From a virus, in the IMG/VR virus record IMGVR_UViG_3300037069_001345, positions 1-47,166 of that record: 47,166 nt of DNA; one strand, 5' to 3'. Both the position numbers and the translations under genes were made by a program. Shown one piece after another: positions 28,604-36,416 of this stretch (position 1 is the stretch's first letter; each line of letters begins with the position of its first letter). The notes under the pieces were generated by a model. The model did not search any database. It was not told where the DNA came from and saw nothing but the letters and a program-made list of their open reading frames with translations.

Positions 28604-29494
28604 TCAGGCGTTGCGCCATTCGCCGTCGTCCAGCAGGCTCTTGACGGCTTTGGAAATGTTCTGTGCGGCTTGCTTCACAGTCTCCTTGTCTTTACCCTGC
28701 CAGCCGGCCACATAGCGGGCATTCGCTCCCCCAACCTCGGCGCTCATCCCGTTAGCTCGGAGCAAGACATAGCTGATACTGTCGGCTTCGACTTCCATTT
28801 GCCGGCGCTGCCCTCCGTGGCCAGTGTGGTACTCTTCTGCGCGCTCGATGTGGCCGGCTGCGATGTGCCCTAGCTCATGCGCTAGCACGCGTGCACGGGA
28901 TCCGTCGTTCAGGCCCTCCCTCACCACAACTCGCTTGCTGTCGTCGGTAGTGGTGTAACCCTCCCGGCCTCCGCTCATGGCCTCGTAGCTGACACTGAAG
29001 CCGCGGGCCATGATCGCCCCGATTAGGTCATCTATCAGCCCTTCCGGTGCATCCTCGGTAATGGTTTGCCCATCGGTCGGAATGTCTGCGCCGTCGGTCT
29101 GGGCGATATCGAAAACACTGACTGTGGTGTAACCGATCACGCGATACTTCGGCTTGCTCTCGTCGCGCTCCTCGTCAGGGACTTTCGCTGTACGCGGCGC
29201 GAGGATCGAAATGCCGTGTTCACCCTTCCGAACGTGGCGCCCCATTTCTTCCCATTTCCGGTAGCCGGCAACGCGTGTAGCGTCGGGCCGCTGGATAAGG
29301 ATCAGAAGTTGGTTCGACAGGCTGTAGTGGTGGAACTTGGCAACGAATGACAGATAGGCTAACCAATCTTCGTCATTGTCCATTGACTCGACTTTGCGGT
29401 CGAGTTCTTCCATGTACGCTTTCACTTTGTCCGCCGGCGTGGCGTAACGCGTGGTGAAAGTGTCGGGGGTCTGGGTCATGGTGTCTGTGCTCAT
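28604..29494 (-). CDS. ardC: ArdC-like antirestriction protein with metallopeptidase domain
   Basis: 296 residues. N-terminal ArdC/DUF1738-type ssDNA-binding region (~20-130) with KFHHYSLSNQLLILIQRP, GYRKWEEMGRHVRKGEHGI and ILAPR; C-terminal zincin domain with AHELGHIAAGH (HExxH at 206-210) and a downstream E-x-x-AD (EVEADSISY) for the third zinc ligand. ArdC proteins protect incoming DNA from host restriction. The ATG is 6 nt after TACACT, so the mRNA is probably leaderless and made early. Confidence 0.88.
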   Translation of the reverse strand: MSTDTMTQTPDTFTTRYATPADKVKAYMEELDRKVESMDNDEDWLAYLSFVAKFHHYSLSNQLLILIQRPDATRVAGYRKWEEMGRHVRKGEHGISILAPRTAKVPDEERDESKPKYRVIGYTTVSVFDIAQTDGADIPTDGQTITEDAPEGLIDDLIGAIMARGFSVSYEAMSGGREGYTTTDDSKRVVVREGLNDGSRARVLAHELGHIAAGHIERAEEYHTGHGGQRRQMEVEADSISYVLLRANGMSAEVGGANARYVAGWQGKDKETVKQAAQNISKAVKSLLDDGEWRNA

Positions 29495-29500
29495 ATAGAC

Positions 29501-29537
29501 AGTGTAGTGCCCTTGACTACTCTAAGTCAAGGGCACT
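29501..29537 (-). promoter_or_regulatory. Leaderless promoter with 13-bp dyad operator (copy 2)
   Basis: Reverse strand: TTGACT (29530-29525), 18-bp spacer, TACACT (29506-29501). The dyad AGTGCCCTTGACT / AGTCAAGGGCACT (29506-29518, 29525-29537) overlaps both boxes. Same design as 28552-28588. Confidence 0.8.
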
Positions 29538-29560
29538 TTACGATATTTTAGTTGGCTTGC

Positions 29561-29863
29561 TTACCGAAACTTGAGCGGACTGTACTTGTCCGCGAATGTG
29601 TAACTGCGCACGTTGCCGGCCGTGGTCTTCCCGTAGTGCGGGCCAGTGTGCCCACTCTGCAGCAGGCAACCGTATGAGCCATTCGTGACCATGCATGGTG
29701 TTGAGCCGTCAAGTGTAGAGGCGGCCACATAGGGACCGAATCCGTAGGGTTCAGCGTTGAGCCGTTCAGCTTCCGCTAAGGCCTGTGCCCGGGTGAATCC
29801 TGTCTGAACCCAAGCGTCATTGTGGGCCGTGGTGCGAACCCCCCAGCTGTATTTACTTGCCAT
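29561..29863 (-). CDS. Unknown protein, 100 residues
   Basis: ATG at 29863 behind AAAGGA. MASKYSWGVRTTAHNDAWVQ, then FTRAQALAEAERLN helix and a loop with Cys residues (TPCMVTNGSYGCLLQ, SGHTGPHYG). Beta-alpha fold of unknown type. Its leader is shared with 30833. Confidence 0.65.
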   Translation of the reverse strand: MASKYSWGVRTTAHNDAWVQTGFTRAQALAEAERLNAEPYGFGPYVAASTLDGSTPCMVTNGSYGCLLQSGHTGPHYGKTTAGNVRSYTFADKYSPLKFR

Positions 29864-29867
29864 GATG

Positions 29868-29946
29868 TTTTCGATCCTTTGCTCTAGTTGAGTGTTGCGT
29901 GCCCTAGGTCGGATCCGATCCGGCCGCATCGCGCGTTGGCTAGGGC
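29868..29946 (-). repeat. Repeated intergenic leader element, copy 1
   Basis: Reverse strand: AGCCCTAGCCA, a variable 26-base centre, then a 24-base block (29909-29886) identical to one at 30492-30515. The GCCCTAG/CTAGGGC ends can pair to form a stem. The downstream part matches the leader of 30833. Confidence 0.7.
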
Positions 29947-29956
29947 TTTACGGTTG

Positions 29957-30475
29957 TCAGGCGTCCAATGGGACGTAGGTGGTGCCGATTCCCCACGGCC
30001 TCGCATTCGCGAGCGCTGCACCCTGGTAGAACCGCTGAGGCACACTCTGACCGCTGTTAGCGCGTGTGACTGCCTCGGGGGTGGCCTCGGCGTTGAATGG
30101 GCACCAGTTCGCCGGCCGTGCGACCGCTTCAGCGTAGGCAACACTCAGCGGGTCCATATTGTCAATGTTGAGCGTCGCAGCGTCCCCCCATCGGCCTCCA
30201 ATATGTGCACTGGATCCATTGAGACGTGATGGGGTTATGGGCATGGAGTGGTCGGGCGTGCCGAATGTTTTATCTGAACCGTCGTGGAATGTTCCGTAGC
30301 ATTCGCGGCCGTCAACCGTGCGCGAGTAGTGGAACCATCCGGAGGGGACAGGCAAGCCGTCAACGCGCATCCGGGGGTTAGTGGGGCCGTAGACTGTGAA
30401 GCCGGCGGCCTGTAGCGTGCGGGCGTATTCTGCAGTCTCTGCGGTGAACAGCTGTTCAAGGGTGAATGTGCTCAT
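29957..30475 (-). CDS. Unknown protein, 172 residues
   Basis: ATG at 30475 behind TTGGAGG. Starts MSTFTLEQLFTAETAEYART; middle WFHYSRTVDGRECYGTFHDG looks like a small beta domain; C-terminus ends GIGTTYVPLDA. No family recognised. Like its neighbours it shows the pattern of early, small accessory phage proteins. Confidence 0.65.
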   Translation of the reverse strand: MSTFTLEQLFTAETAEYARTLQAAGFTVYGPTNPRMRVDGLPVPSGWFHYSRTVDGRECYGTFHDGSDKTFGTPDHSMPITPSRLNGSSAHIGGRWGDAATLNIDNMDPLSVAYAEAVARPANWCPFNAEATPEAVTRANSGQSVPQRFYQGAALANARPWGIGTTYVPLDA

Positions 30476-30486
30476 TGTTTCCTCCA

Positions 30487-30557
30487 AGGTTGGGTTGAGT
30501 GTTGCGTGCCCTAGGTCCGAATCGAGCGGACACCATACCGGGATATGGCTAGGGCTG
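30487..30557 (-). repeat. Repeated intergenic leader element, copy 2
   Basis: Same build as 29868-29946: AGCCCTAGCCA, a 28-base centre and the shared 24-base block. It sits between the stop of 30564 and the start of 30475. Confidence 0.7.
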
Positions 30558-30563
30558 TAGGCG

Positions 30564-30833
30564 TTACTCGCAGAGTGTGTAGATCGTCCAATCTCCGTTG
30601 CTGTCCCGGTAGCTGCATGGCATCGAGTCAACCGAGTCGAATTCATCCCAGAGGCGCTCAAGCTTCAGCCGAAGCCAGCCGAGGGAATCGGTCCCCATGT
30701 TCGCCGGCTCCGTCGTGAACTCGCGTTCGATGTTCTCCATGCCGGGGATGAAGCGGAAATAGCGTGTCTCGCGCGTCATGCCACGGTAGAAGCGGATTGC
30801 CAGGGTCTTGCTGTTGTGGTCGATGCTTGCCAT
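30564..30833 (-). CDS. Unknown protein, 89 residues
   Basis: ATG at 30833 behind AAAGGACCG; its leader AGCAAAGGA-x-CGAA is nearly that of 29863 and both proteins start MAS. Beta-rich with ETRYFRFIPGMENIEREF, then a helix LKLERLWDEFDSV and a CSYRD pair. Unknown. Confidence 0.65.
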   Translation of the reverse strand: MASIDHNSKTLAIRFYRGMTRETRYFRFIPGMENIEREFTTEPANMGTDSLGWLRLKLERLWDEFDSVDSMPCSYRDSNGDWTIYTLCE

Positions 30834-30851
30834 GATGTTCGGTCCTTTGCT

Positions 30852-31061
30852 TTAGTTGAGTGCGCAACGCGCGTGCTCTTGAGGGTGAATACTGATAATG
30901 CAGGCATGCGGTGCAATCGGCCCGTACAGGGTAAACATGGGCGCATGCTCCGAATCGTGGGCGTGGTCGGAGGCGATTGCTAACCCTCCGACAAATCCCA
31001 TTAGGGCGATGGCTATACCGGCGAACGCTAGGCCACCTTTAGCGGATGCTGAATCGGACAT
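30852..31061 (-). CDS. Small membrane protein, 69 residues
   Basis: ATG directly after the preceding stop (TAAATG). One hydrophobic helix at about 10-30 (LAFAGIAIALMGFVGGLAIA), then a His-rich C-terminal part with HDSEHAP and HACIISIHPQEH. Probably inserted in the membrane with the His-rich tail outside; function unknown. Confidence 0.65.
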   Translation of the reverse strand: MSDSASAKGGLAFAGIAIALMGFVGGLAIASDHAHDSEHAPMFTLYGPIAPHACIISIHPQEHARCALN

Positions 31062-31313
31062 TTAGCGGACCACCCTACCGGCGCGGATGATGCCTGACAT
31101 ATCGGAGACCGTGAACCGGGGGCCGCGCGGCATTCCTCCGCGCCACACATAGCGAAACTTCCGCTCACTGGCCTCCGCTACGCGCTCCCACAGCTGGCCG
31201 GGTGCACGGTACACCAGCGGCAGCACCGCAATCTTGTCCCCGCTAACGTTCGCATTCGAGCCAGGCACCAGCGGAATACGGGTGATCCCATCTGTGATTA
31301 CTGAGGCAGTCAT
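31062..31313 (-). CDS. Unknown protein, 83 residues
   Basis: ATG at 31313, two bases after the upstream stop. Beta-rich: ITRIPLVPGSNANVSGDKI, RKFRYVWRGGMPRGPRF. Basic. Unknown; coupled to the membrane protein. Confidence 0.65.
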   Translation of the reverse strand: MTASVITDGITRIPLVPGSNANVSGDKIAVLPLVYRAPGQLWERVAEASERKFRYVWRGGMPRGPRFTVSDMSGIIRAGRVVR

Positions 31314-31315
31314 TA

Positions 31316-31477
31316 TCAGTACGCTCCGTTCGCATAATCAGGGGTAAACGCGGTGCCGGACTCTTCAGCCCACCCGCAAAGGACGCAATACATAGCTTCG
31401 AAATACAGTGAGTACTCGCACGCCCGGTCACAGAACGTGCACCGTACCCCTGTGCTGGTGTCTGTTTCGCTGTTCAT
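31316..31477 (-). CDS. Zinc-ribbon protein, 53 residues, first gene of the leftward island
   Basis: Reverse frame from ATG at 31477 to TGA at 31316. CTFCDRACEY and CVLCGWAEE form a two-knuckle zinc ribbon 18 residues apart. It begins 6 nt after TACACT, hence leaderless. Translated ahead of the 31313 gene. Confidence 0.7.
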   Translation of the reverse strand: MNSETDTSTGVRCTFCDRACEYSLYFEAMYCVLCGWAEESGTAFTPDYANGAY

Positions 31478-31483
31478 ACTATG

Positions 31484-31512
31484 AGTGTAGCGCACACCAC
31501 ACTACATGTACA
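31484..31512 (-). promoter_or_regulatory. Leaderless promoter of the leftward island
   Basis: Reverse strand: TGTACA (31512-31507), 17-bp spacer, TACACT (31489-31484), then 6 nt to ATG. Same -10 box as the ArdC promoter, but only a fragment of its dyad. Confidence 0.6.
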
Positions 31513-31572
31513 GCACTTTACGCACGGATTAGGTAACAGACACATAACGAAACCCAGGGAGGCGCGGAAACA

Positions 31573-31743
31573 ATGACCAAGAGCCTTAGCGACGAAGACA
31601 TTCAACGCATAGCCGAAGCCCTCGCGCACAAGCTAGCCCAACTGCAACCCATATACGTGCCCTGGCAGTACGCACCCGCATGGCCGCGGCCCTACAACCC
31701 CTACACCTACCCCACAATCACATGGGGCACCACAACCCCATAA
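31573..31743 (+). CDS. Small Pro/Tyr-rich protein, 56 residues
   Basis: ATG behind GGGAGG (31557-31562). MTKSLSDEDIQRIAEALAHK forms an amphipathic helix; the rest is rich in Pro, Tyr and Trp (WPRPYNPYTYPTITWG). It precedes the terminase genes and diverges from the island. Unknown. Confidence 0.6.
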   Translation: MTKSLSDEDIQRIAEALAHKLAQLQPIYVPWQYAPAWPRPYNPYTYPTITWGTTTP

Positions 31744-31892
31744 ACCCAGTCGTGCCCGTTCCGCATTCGCTGCCGGCCTGAGCTGCTCCGACCCCGCGCG
31801 GATTGATACGTCAGCGCTTACCATCAAACATTTGTAGCGGAATTCGGACATTCTGACATAATCGTCATTATCGGCGCTTTTTTGGGGGCACA

Positions 31893-32414
31893 ATGGCTGA
31901 GCTGGTCAACCCTGACGGCACCGCCTGGATACCCAAGTTTGAGGGGCAGCGGCCGCCATTCCAGCCTGGTAACACTCTCGCGCTGAAGCATGGGGCAACG
32001 TCAGCGGCAGTCTACCAACCGATAGCACAGGCGCACATAGACGCGCTCATGCAAGATCCAGGGTTGGACTATCTGCGCGCGCCACGGTTCGCTAGGGCGT
32101 TGCAACAGTGGGCCGTCGCACAGGCGAAAGTGGACCTACTCACCCAGTGGGTGGACAGTATGACCATACGGGCAGCAGCAGACTCAACCCGTGGCAGCAC
32201 ATCCCCCCTAGAGCTGCTCCGCAAATGGATGACCACAGCAGCAGGCTACGCCCACACTCTCGGCCTAGACCCCACCAGCGCGGCACGCCTCGGCAAAGAC
32301 ATTGCAGGGGCACACCAGGCCGATGCTGCCACCCTACTCACACAAGCACGCGCTAAGGCAGAAGAAGAAGCGCGAGCTGGCAAGCAAAATAGCACACCAG
32401 CACCCAAGCAATAA
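31893..32414 (+). CDS. terS: Terminase small subunit
   Basis: 173 residues. FQPGNTLALKHGA near the N-terminus and LRKWMTTAAGYAHTLGLDPTSAARLG are typical of small terminases that precede large subunits in actinobacteriophages; the centre is helical for oligomerisation and the tail is charged. It recognises phage DNA and hands it to the motor. ATG follows a GGGGGCACA segment with weak ribosome complementarity. Confidence 0.8.
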   Translation: MAELVNPDGTAWIPKFEGQRPPFQPGNTLALKHGATSAAVYQPIAQAHIDALMQDPGLDYLRAPRFARALQQWAVAQAKVDLLTQWVDSMTIRAAADSTRGSTSPLELLRKWMTTAAGYAHTLGLDPTSAARLGKDIAGAHQADAATLLTQARAKAEEEARAGKQNSTPAPKQ

Positions 32415-32710
32415 ACGCATGCCGACAGTCCCGCACGCCACCCCCAGGCCGGCCGAGCTGCAGCAGCGCGCCGGCCCACGGCGCCGCGCACCCACCCCCA
32501 CCACCCCACCCCCCCTGTAGCGAAAACAGGACGGGCCGGCGCATGTCGTTCGGTGAGTGAGCATTTTTTGAAATATCAGAATTGGTTTTTGGAATTCGAG
32601 CGCTGTGAGCGCTGAGAGAGACGGGCGGTTGTGGGTGACGCGGGCGCGGGAGACTTCGGGTGCTCAATTGGTGGAACCCTCGTTTTGAATTTGGAGCGCT
32701 GACGCGCTGT
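32415..32710 (+). other. Non-coding stretch between terminase genes
   Basis: About 295 bases without a supported gene. A 33-codon frame at 32419-32520 is rich in Pro/Arg and doubtful. AT-rich pieces (32565-32600) resemble promoter DNA but no clear -35/-10 pair is seen. The tRNA-like gene follows. Confidence 0.5.
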
Positions 32711-32786
32711 AGCGGGGCAGGCAGTAGTGGTGCTGCGACGGTCTCATAAGCCGATACCGGTGTGGGTTCGACTCCCATCCCCGCAA
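32711..32786 (+). tRNA. tRNA-Met-like (CAT), initiator-type acceptor
   Basis: Acceptor GCGGGG/CCCCGC with an unpaired A1:A72 and A73, as in bacterial initiator tRNA (unpaired 1:72); D stem GCAG/CTGC; loop CTCATAA with anticodon CAT at 32745-32747; T arm with TTCGACT. The anticodon stem lacks the three G-C pairs of initiators and has one A-A mismatch, and three rather than two bases join acceptor and D stem. No CCA encoded. Confidence 0.65.
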
Positions 32787-32812
32787 CGTCTTTTTAGCTC
32801 CGGGGGGACACT

Positions 32813-34300
32813 ATGGTTTCGTTTGATGCGGCGACGGATCCGGGGGCGTTTGCTGAGCAGGTGTTGGGGCAGCCGTTGTGGCCGTATCAGTTGGAGTTTG
32901 CGCGGTCGAAGGCTCGGTACCGGTTTGTGTGTGCTGGCCGGCAGGTGGGTAAGTCTACGGCTTTGGCGACGATTGCCCTGTTTGAGGCGGCGACTCGGGC
33001 GAACATTTTGGTGTTGGTGGTGTCTGCTGGTGAGGATGCGGCGAAGCGTGTTTTGGCGGATTGTGTGGGGTTTGCGTCGCATTCTGCGATTTTGTCGAGT
33101 TCGACGGTGGATGAGGGTAAGAGTCTGCTGTCGTTGATCAATGGTTCGCGGATTGTTAGTGTGCCGGCGTCGATTAAGCAGATTCGTGGTAATCCGGTGG
33201 ATTTGCTGATCTTGGATGAGGCTGCGTTTATATCGAATGAGATATGGGAGTCTGCGGAGCCGTCAATTTTGGCGCGACCCGGTTCCCGGGTGATTGCTAC
33301 GTCTTCGCCGTGGGGGTCGATGGAGCATTGGTTTCGTCGTGGCTGGAATTTGGGTAAGGATTCCCGTGACGCCTGGTATGAGTCGTGGCAGTGGAGGTCG
33401 TCGGATTCGCCGTTGGCGGATGCGGAGCTGTTGCAGCGGATTCAGGCTGCGAACGGTGACGACTATTTCAACCGTGAGTACAACGGTGAGTTCCAGGACG
33501 ATTCGGGGTCGTATTTCACTGAGCGTGAGCTTGAGAGTGCGGTTGCCGATTATTCGATGACGGCGCCGGAGGATTTGGACTGGTTTTTGGATGGCCGGTA
33601 TCCGGCTGCGGGCGGCGTTGACTGGGGTTTGAATGACGCGAACGTGCTTGCGTTGGTGTCGCCGTTGGAGGATTACGGGCTGAATCGGAAGATTTTGGGC
33701 GACCATATCCCCTTCTTCATCCCGTGGTATATCAGTGGTCACAAGTGGCCGTATAGCCAGTTCATTGATGAGATTGTTCGCACGGCAGGGTTTTATCACA
33801 TGCCGGTGATTGCGGCTGAGACGAACGGTGTCGGCCAGTATCCGACGACGATGCTGGATGAGAAGATCCGGTTGAAGCATAAAGTGTCGGCGGTGGCGCC
33901 GGTGAACACGGATGCGAAACGTAAACAGTCCGGGTTTGGCATGATCAAGGGTTTGTTGCAGACGCAACGGCTGGTGTTGCCGCGTGACCCGGAAATGTTG
34001 AAGCAGCTGCGCAGTCTTGAAGTGTCGTATACGGCGCAGGGGACGATGCAGATTCGTGTGCCGGAGCGTGCAGGGCATGACGATGTGGCGATGGCGTTGA
34101 TGCAGGCGGTTTCTGCGGTGGCGCCTGAGCGTGCGGTTCGTCCGCCGGCCGGGTTTGGTCAGGTTGTGCCGGTTCCTGCCGATTTGGAGTTGGTGGAGAC
34201 GAAGAGTGGCTTGGTGGTGCCGGCGGTGCCGCGGCCTATGTCGTTTATGCGGCATGTGTTTTCTTATCCGCGCGGTTCGGAATCCGGCGAAGGCTGGTGA
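32813..34300 (+). CDS. terL: Terminase large subunit
   Basis: 495 residues. Walker A AGRQVGKST (41-49), Walker B LLILDEA (D135, E136), coupling motif ATSSPWG, then the RNase H-like nuclease with GVDWG (D270), AETNGVG (E336) and HDDVAMAL (D423/D424). It powers DNA packaging and cuts concatemers. Length is normal. Start ATG behind GGGGGGAC. Its last 37 bases overlap the convergent reverse gene. Confidence 0.95.
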   Translation: MVSFDAATDPGAFAEQVLGQPLWPYQLEFARSKARYRFVCAGRQVGKSTALATIALFEAATRANILVLVVSAGEDAAKRVLADCVGFASHSAILSSSTVDEGKSLLSLINGSRIVSVPASIKQIRGNPVDLLILDEAAFISNEIWESAEPSILARPGSRVIATSSPWGSMEHWFRRGWNLGKDSRDAWYESWQWRSSDSPLADAELLQRIQAANGDDYFNREYNGEFQDDSGSYFTERELESAVADYSMTAPEDLDWFLDGRYPAAGGVDWGLNDANVLALVSPLEDYGLNRKILGDHIPFFIPWYISGHKWPYSQFIDEIVRTAGFYHMPVIAAETNGVGQYPTTMLDEKIRLKHKVSAVAPVNTDAKRKQSGFGMIKGLLQTQRLVLPRDPEMLKQLRSLEVSYTAQGTMQIRVPERAGHDDVAMALMQAVSAVAPERAVRPPAGFGQVVPVPADLELVETKSGLVVPAVPRPMSFMRHVFSYPRGSESGEGW

Positions 34301-34641
34301 CCGGTGTTCAACTCGTTGAGGGAACGCCAGAGGTCGCCGATCAACACTTTGATCGGTTTCCCCTGCTGCTTGTAGTCAACATCTGTGGGGTTGTCGTAGT
34401 CCCACCACTCCTTACCATCGTACTCGGCACGCCACATGTGCCGGCCGTCCGAAAAGCGAACGATCAGGTCCGTGGCGACTTCGGCGGCTCCGTATCCGTC
34501 ATCGTATTCGCGGTCAGCCAGTTCCTCGAATTCTGCCCACGTGCACGAGTACTCGCCGTCCTCTGACCCGATGAAAGTCACTTGGTCCACAGTGTGGCCC
34601 GAGCGGCGAATGTCCTCACGCGTTTCGCTTAGCAGATTCAT
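34264..34641 (-). CDS. Reverse-strand moron gene, 125 residues
   Basis: Lone leftward gene between terminase and portal, overlapping the terminase end. The protein is acidic and mixed alpha/beta: ETREDIRRSGHTVDQVTFIG, CTWAEFEELADREYDDGYG, VRFSDGRHMWRAEYDGKEWW. ATG at 34641 lies 6 nt after TAGAAT, so leaderless, behind a perfect operator palindrome. A prophage-expressed accessory protein is the best reading; function unknown. Confidence 0.7.
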   Translation of the reverse strand: MNLLSETREDIRRSGHTVDQVTFIGSEDGEYSCTWAEFEELADREYDDGYGAAEVATDLIVRFSDGRHMWRAEYDGKEWWDYDNPTDVDYKQQGKPIKVLIGDLWRSLNELNTGHQPSPDSEPRG

Positions 34642-34647
34642 GTTCCG

Positions 34648-34669
34648 ATTCTACCACCCCATATGGGGT
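34648..34669 (-). promoter_or_regulatory. Leaderless moron promoter with perfect operator
   Basis: Reverse strand -10 TAGAAT (34653-34648); the 14-bp perfect palindrome ACCCCATATGGGGT (34656-34669) lies in the spacer position. The -35 region (GTCGCG) is poor. Confidence 0.7.
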
Positions 34670-34693
34670 TACGCGACCCGGAAGGGGTAACCG

Positions 34694-36403
34694 ATGGCGC
34701 TGCCCGCTTCTGATACGAAAGCCGAGTGGCCTCCGAAGAACATGCAACACATTTTCGCGTACATGCGCCAATGGTCTGCATGGTATTCGAACGATATTGC
34801 GAAGCTGCAGGAAGCGTACGGCGGCGGCGCTTCAGCGGACAGCACCGGCTTCTTCGCGTCTGACACGGGCGGATACAAGCCGACAATCGGGCAGCGCATC
34901 CAGCGGTTCTTTGTGGCGCAGCGTCCGATGGGGCCGAACCGGAACACGAAACTGCCTATGCCTGTGGCTGGGATGATCTGTCAGGCAATGGCGGACCTTC
35001 TGTACGCGGAGCCGCCCACTTTCACGGTGGCTTCCGGTAACGCCCTGGATATGCCTGATGCGCCTGACGCGACGACCGGGAACACGCCAAGCGCGAACCC
35101 GACTCAGGCGCGGCTGAATGAGCTTGCTGATGCTGGCATGTATTCGGTGCTTGCTCAGGCAACCGAACTGGCCGCAGCATTGTCTGGGTCGTTCGTTCGG
35201 GTCGCCTGGGACAAGCAGGTGGTTGACGATCGCCCATTCTTGGATGTGGTTGACGCTGACATGGCGTTGCCGGAGTTCCGGTGGGGTCGGCTGGTTGCGG
35301 TCACCTTCTGGGAGGTTGTGGCCCGGGACGAGCAGACGGTATGGCGTCACCTCGAACGTCACGAACTTTCCGGCATCACCGGCAACGGCATCATCCTCCA
35401 CGGCCTGTATAAGGGCGAGGATGACAAGCTGGGCGTCCGTGTGCAGTTGACGGATCGGCCGGAGACGGCGCCGTTGGCGGCCATGACTGCCGGGTCCACC
35501 ATCAAGGATGGTGTGGACTCGCTGACTCCGGGGCTGTGCGTCGAATATTTGCCGCATCCTGGCCCGAACCGGTTGTGGCGTGATGACCTCATCGGCCGCA
35601 ACTTGGGCCGTTCCTCACTGGACGGCATTGAGCATCTGATGGATCAGTTGGCGGAGACGCTTTCCGACTGGATGCGTGCTCGCCGTGCTGCGAAAGCTCG
35701 CGTCTGGTTCGACAAGTCTCTGCTCGGCAACCCGGGGCCTGGCGCCGGCATGGTCGCGGATTTGGACCAGGAAGTTTTCATCGGCACTGAGGAAACCGTC
35801 AAGGGTCCGAACACGACCATGGCGGACAAGATTCAGATTGTGCAACCGAAATTCGACCCTATCGGGTACGAGAAGACTGCGCAAATGCTGTTGGATGACA
35901 TTCTCCAATTGTCCGGGTTCACCCTGCAGACGTTCGGCATGAACACAACCGCGTCTCGCGGTGTTGAGACGACGGCGACTGAGGTTGAGGCGCGTGAGCG
36001 TCGCACGTTCATGACCCGTGACCGTCTGATTCGTGCGCAAATGCCGCACCTGGCCAGTGTGCTGCGGAAACTGTTGGCGGTGGACCGAGCCATTTTCAAC
36101 ACACCTAACGAGGACTCGCCTATCACGGTGGCGTTCCCGGATGGTGTGCAGGAGTCGATGCTGAAGCTTGGGCAGACCGTGTTGACCCTGTTCACGGCTG
36201 AGTCGGCGTCTGTTGAAGAGCGTGTGCGCATTCTGCACCCGGACTGGAACGACGACCAGTGGCAGGCCGAAGTGGACCGGCTCAACAAGGAGAAGGCTGC
36301 CGCGCAGGCGGTTGTTGCTGATCCTGGCGGGGATGGCGGCCAGTTGAAGGATGAGCTGCCGCCTGGCGTTGACCCGACGGGTGCGCCGGCCCGCAAATAC
36401 TGA
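34694..36403 (+). CDS. Portal protein
   Basis: 569 residues, SPP1 gp6-like portal. Typical features: N-terminal WYSNDIAKLQ, FFVAQRP, LPMPVAGMICQAMADLLYAEP, a central wing domain with WRHLERHE, and a C-terminal long helix region with GFTLQTFGM and EARERRTFMTRDRLIRAQMPHL for the tunnel. Forms the dodecameric ring for DNA entry. Directly followed by the MuF-like gene. Confidence 0.92.
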   Translation: MALPASDTKAEWPPKNMQHIFAYMRQWSAWYSNDIAKLQEAYGGGASADSTGFFASDTGGYKPTIGQRIQRFFVAQRPMGPNRNTKLPMPVAGMICQAMADLLYAEPPTFTVASGNALDMPDAPDATTGNTPSANPTQARLNELADAGMYSVLAQATELAAALSGSFVRVAWDKQVVDDRPFLDVVDADMALPEFRWGRLVAVTFWEVVARDEQTVWRHLERHELSGITGNGIILHGLYKGEDDKLGVRVQLTDRPETAPLAAMTAGSTIKDGVDSLTPGLCVEYLPHPGPNRLWRDDLIGRNLGRSSLDGIEHLMDQLAETLSDWMRARRAAKARVWFDKSLLGNPGPGAGMVADLDQEVFIGTEETVKGPNTTMADKIQIVQPKFDPIGYEKTAQMLLDDILQLSGFTLQTFGMNTTASRGVETTATEVEARERRTFMTRDRLIRAQMPHLASVLRKLLAVDRAIFNTPNEDSPITVAFPDGVQESMLKLGQTVLTLFTAESASVEERVRILHPDWNDDQWQAEVDRLNKEKAAAQAVVADPGGDGGQLKDELPPGVDPTGAPARKY

Positions 36404-36416
36404 AGGTGGGTGACGG

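Noticed and set aside
32353-32778. Reverse frame beginning MGVEPTPVSAYE
   Set aside because: Its start is the antisense of the tRNA-like gene, a classic false ORF.
33263-34255. 330-codon reverse frame opposite the large terminase
   Set aside because: His/Arg-rich shadow; the forward strand holds terminase motifs.
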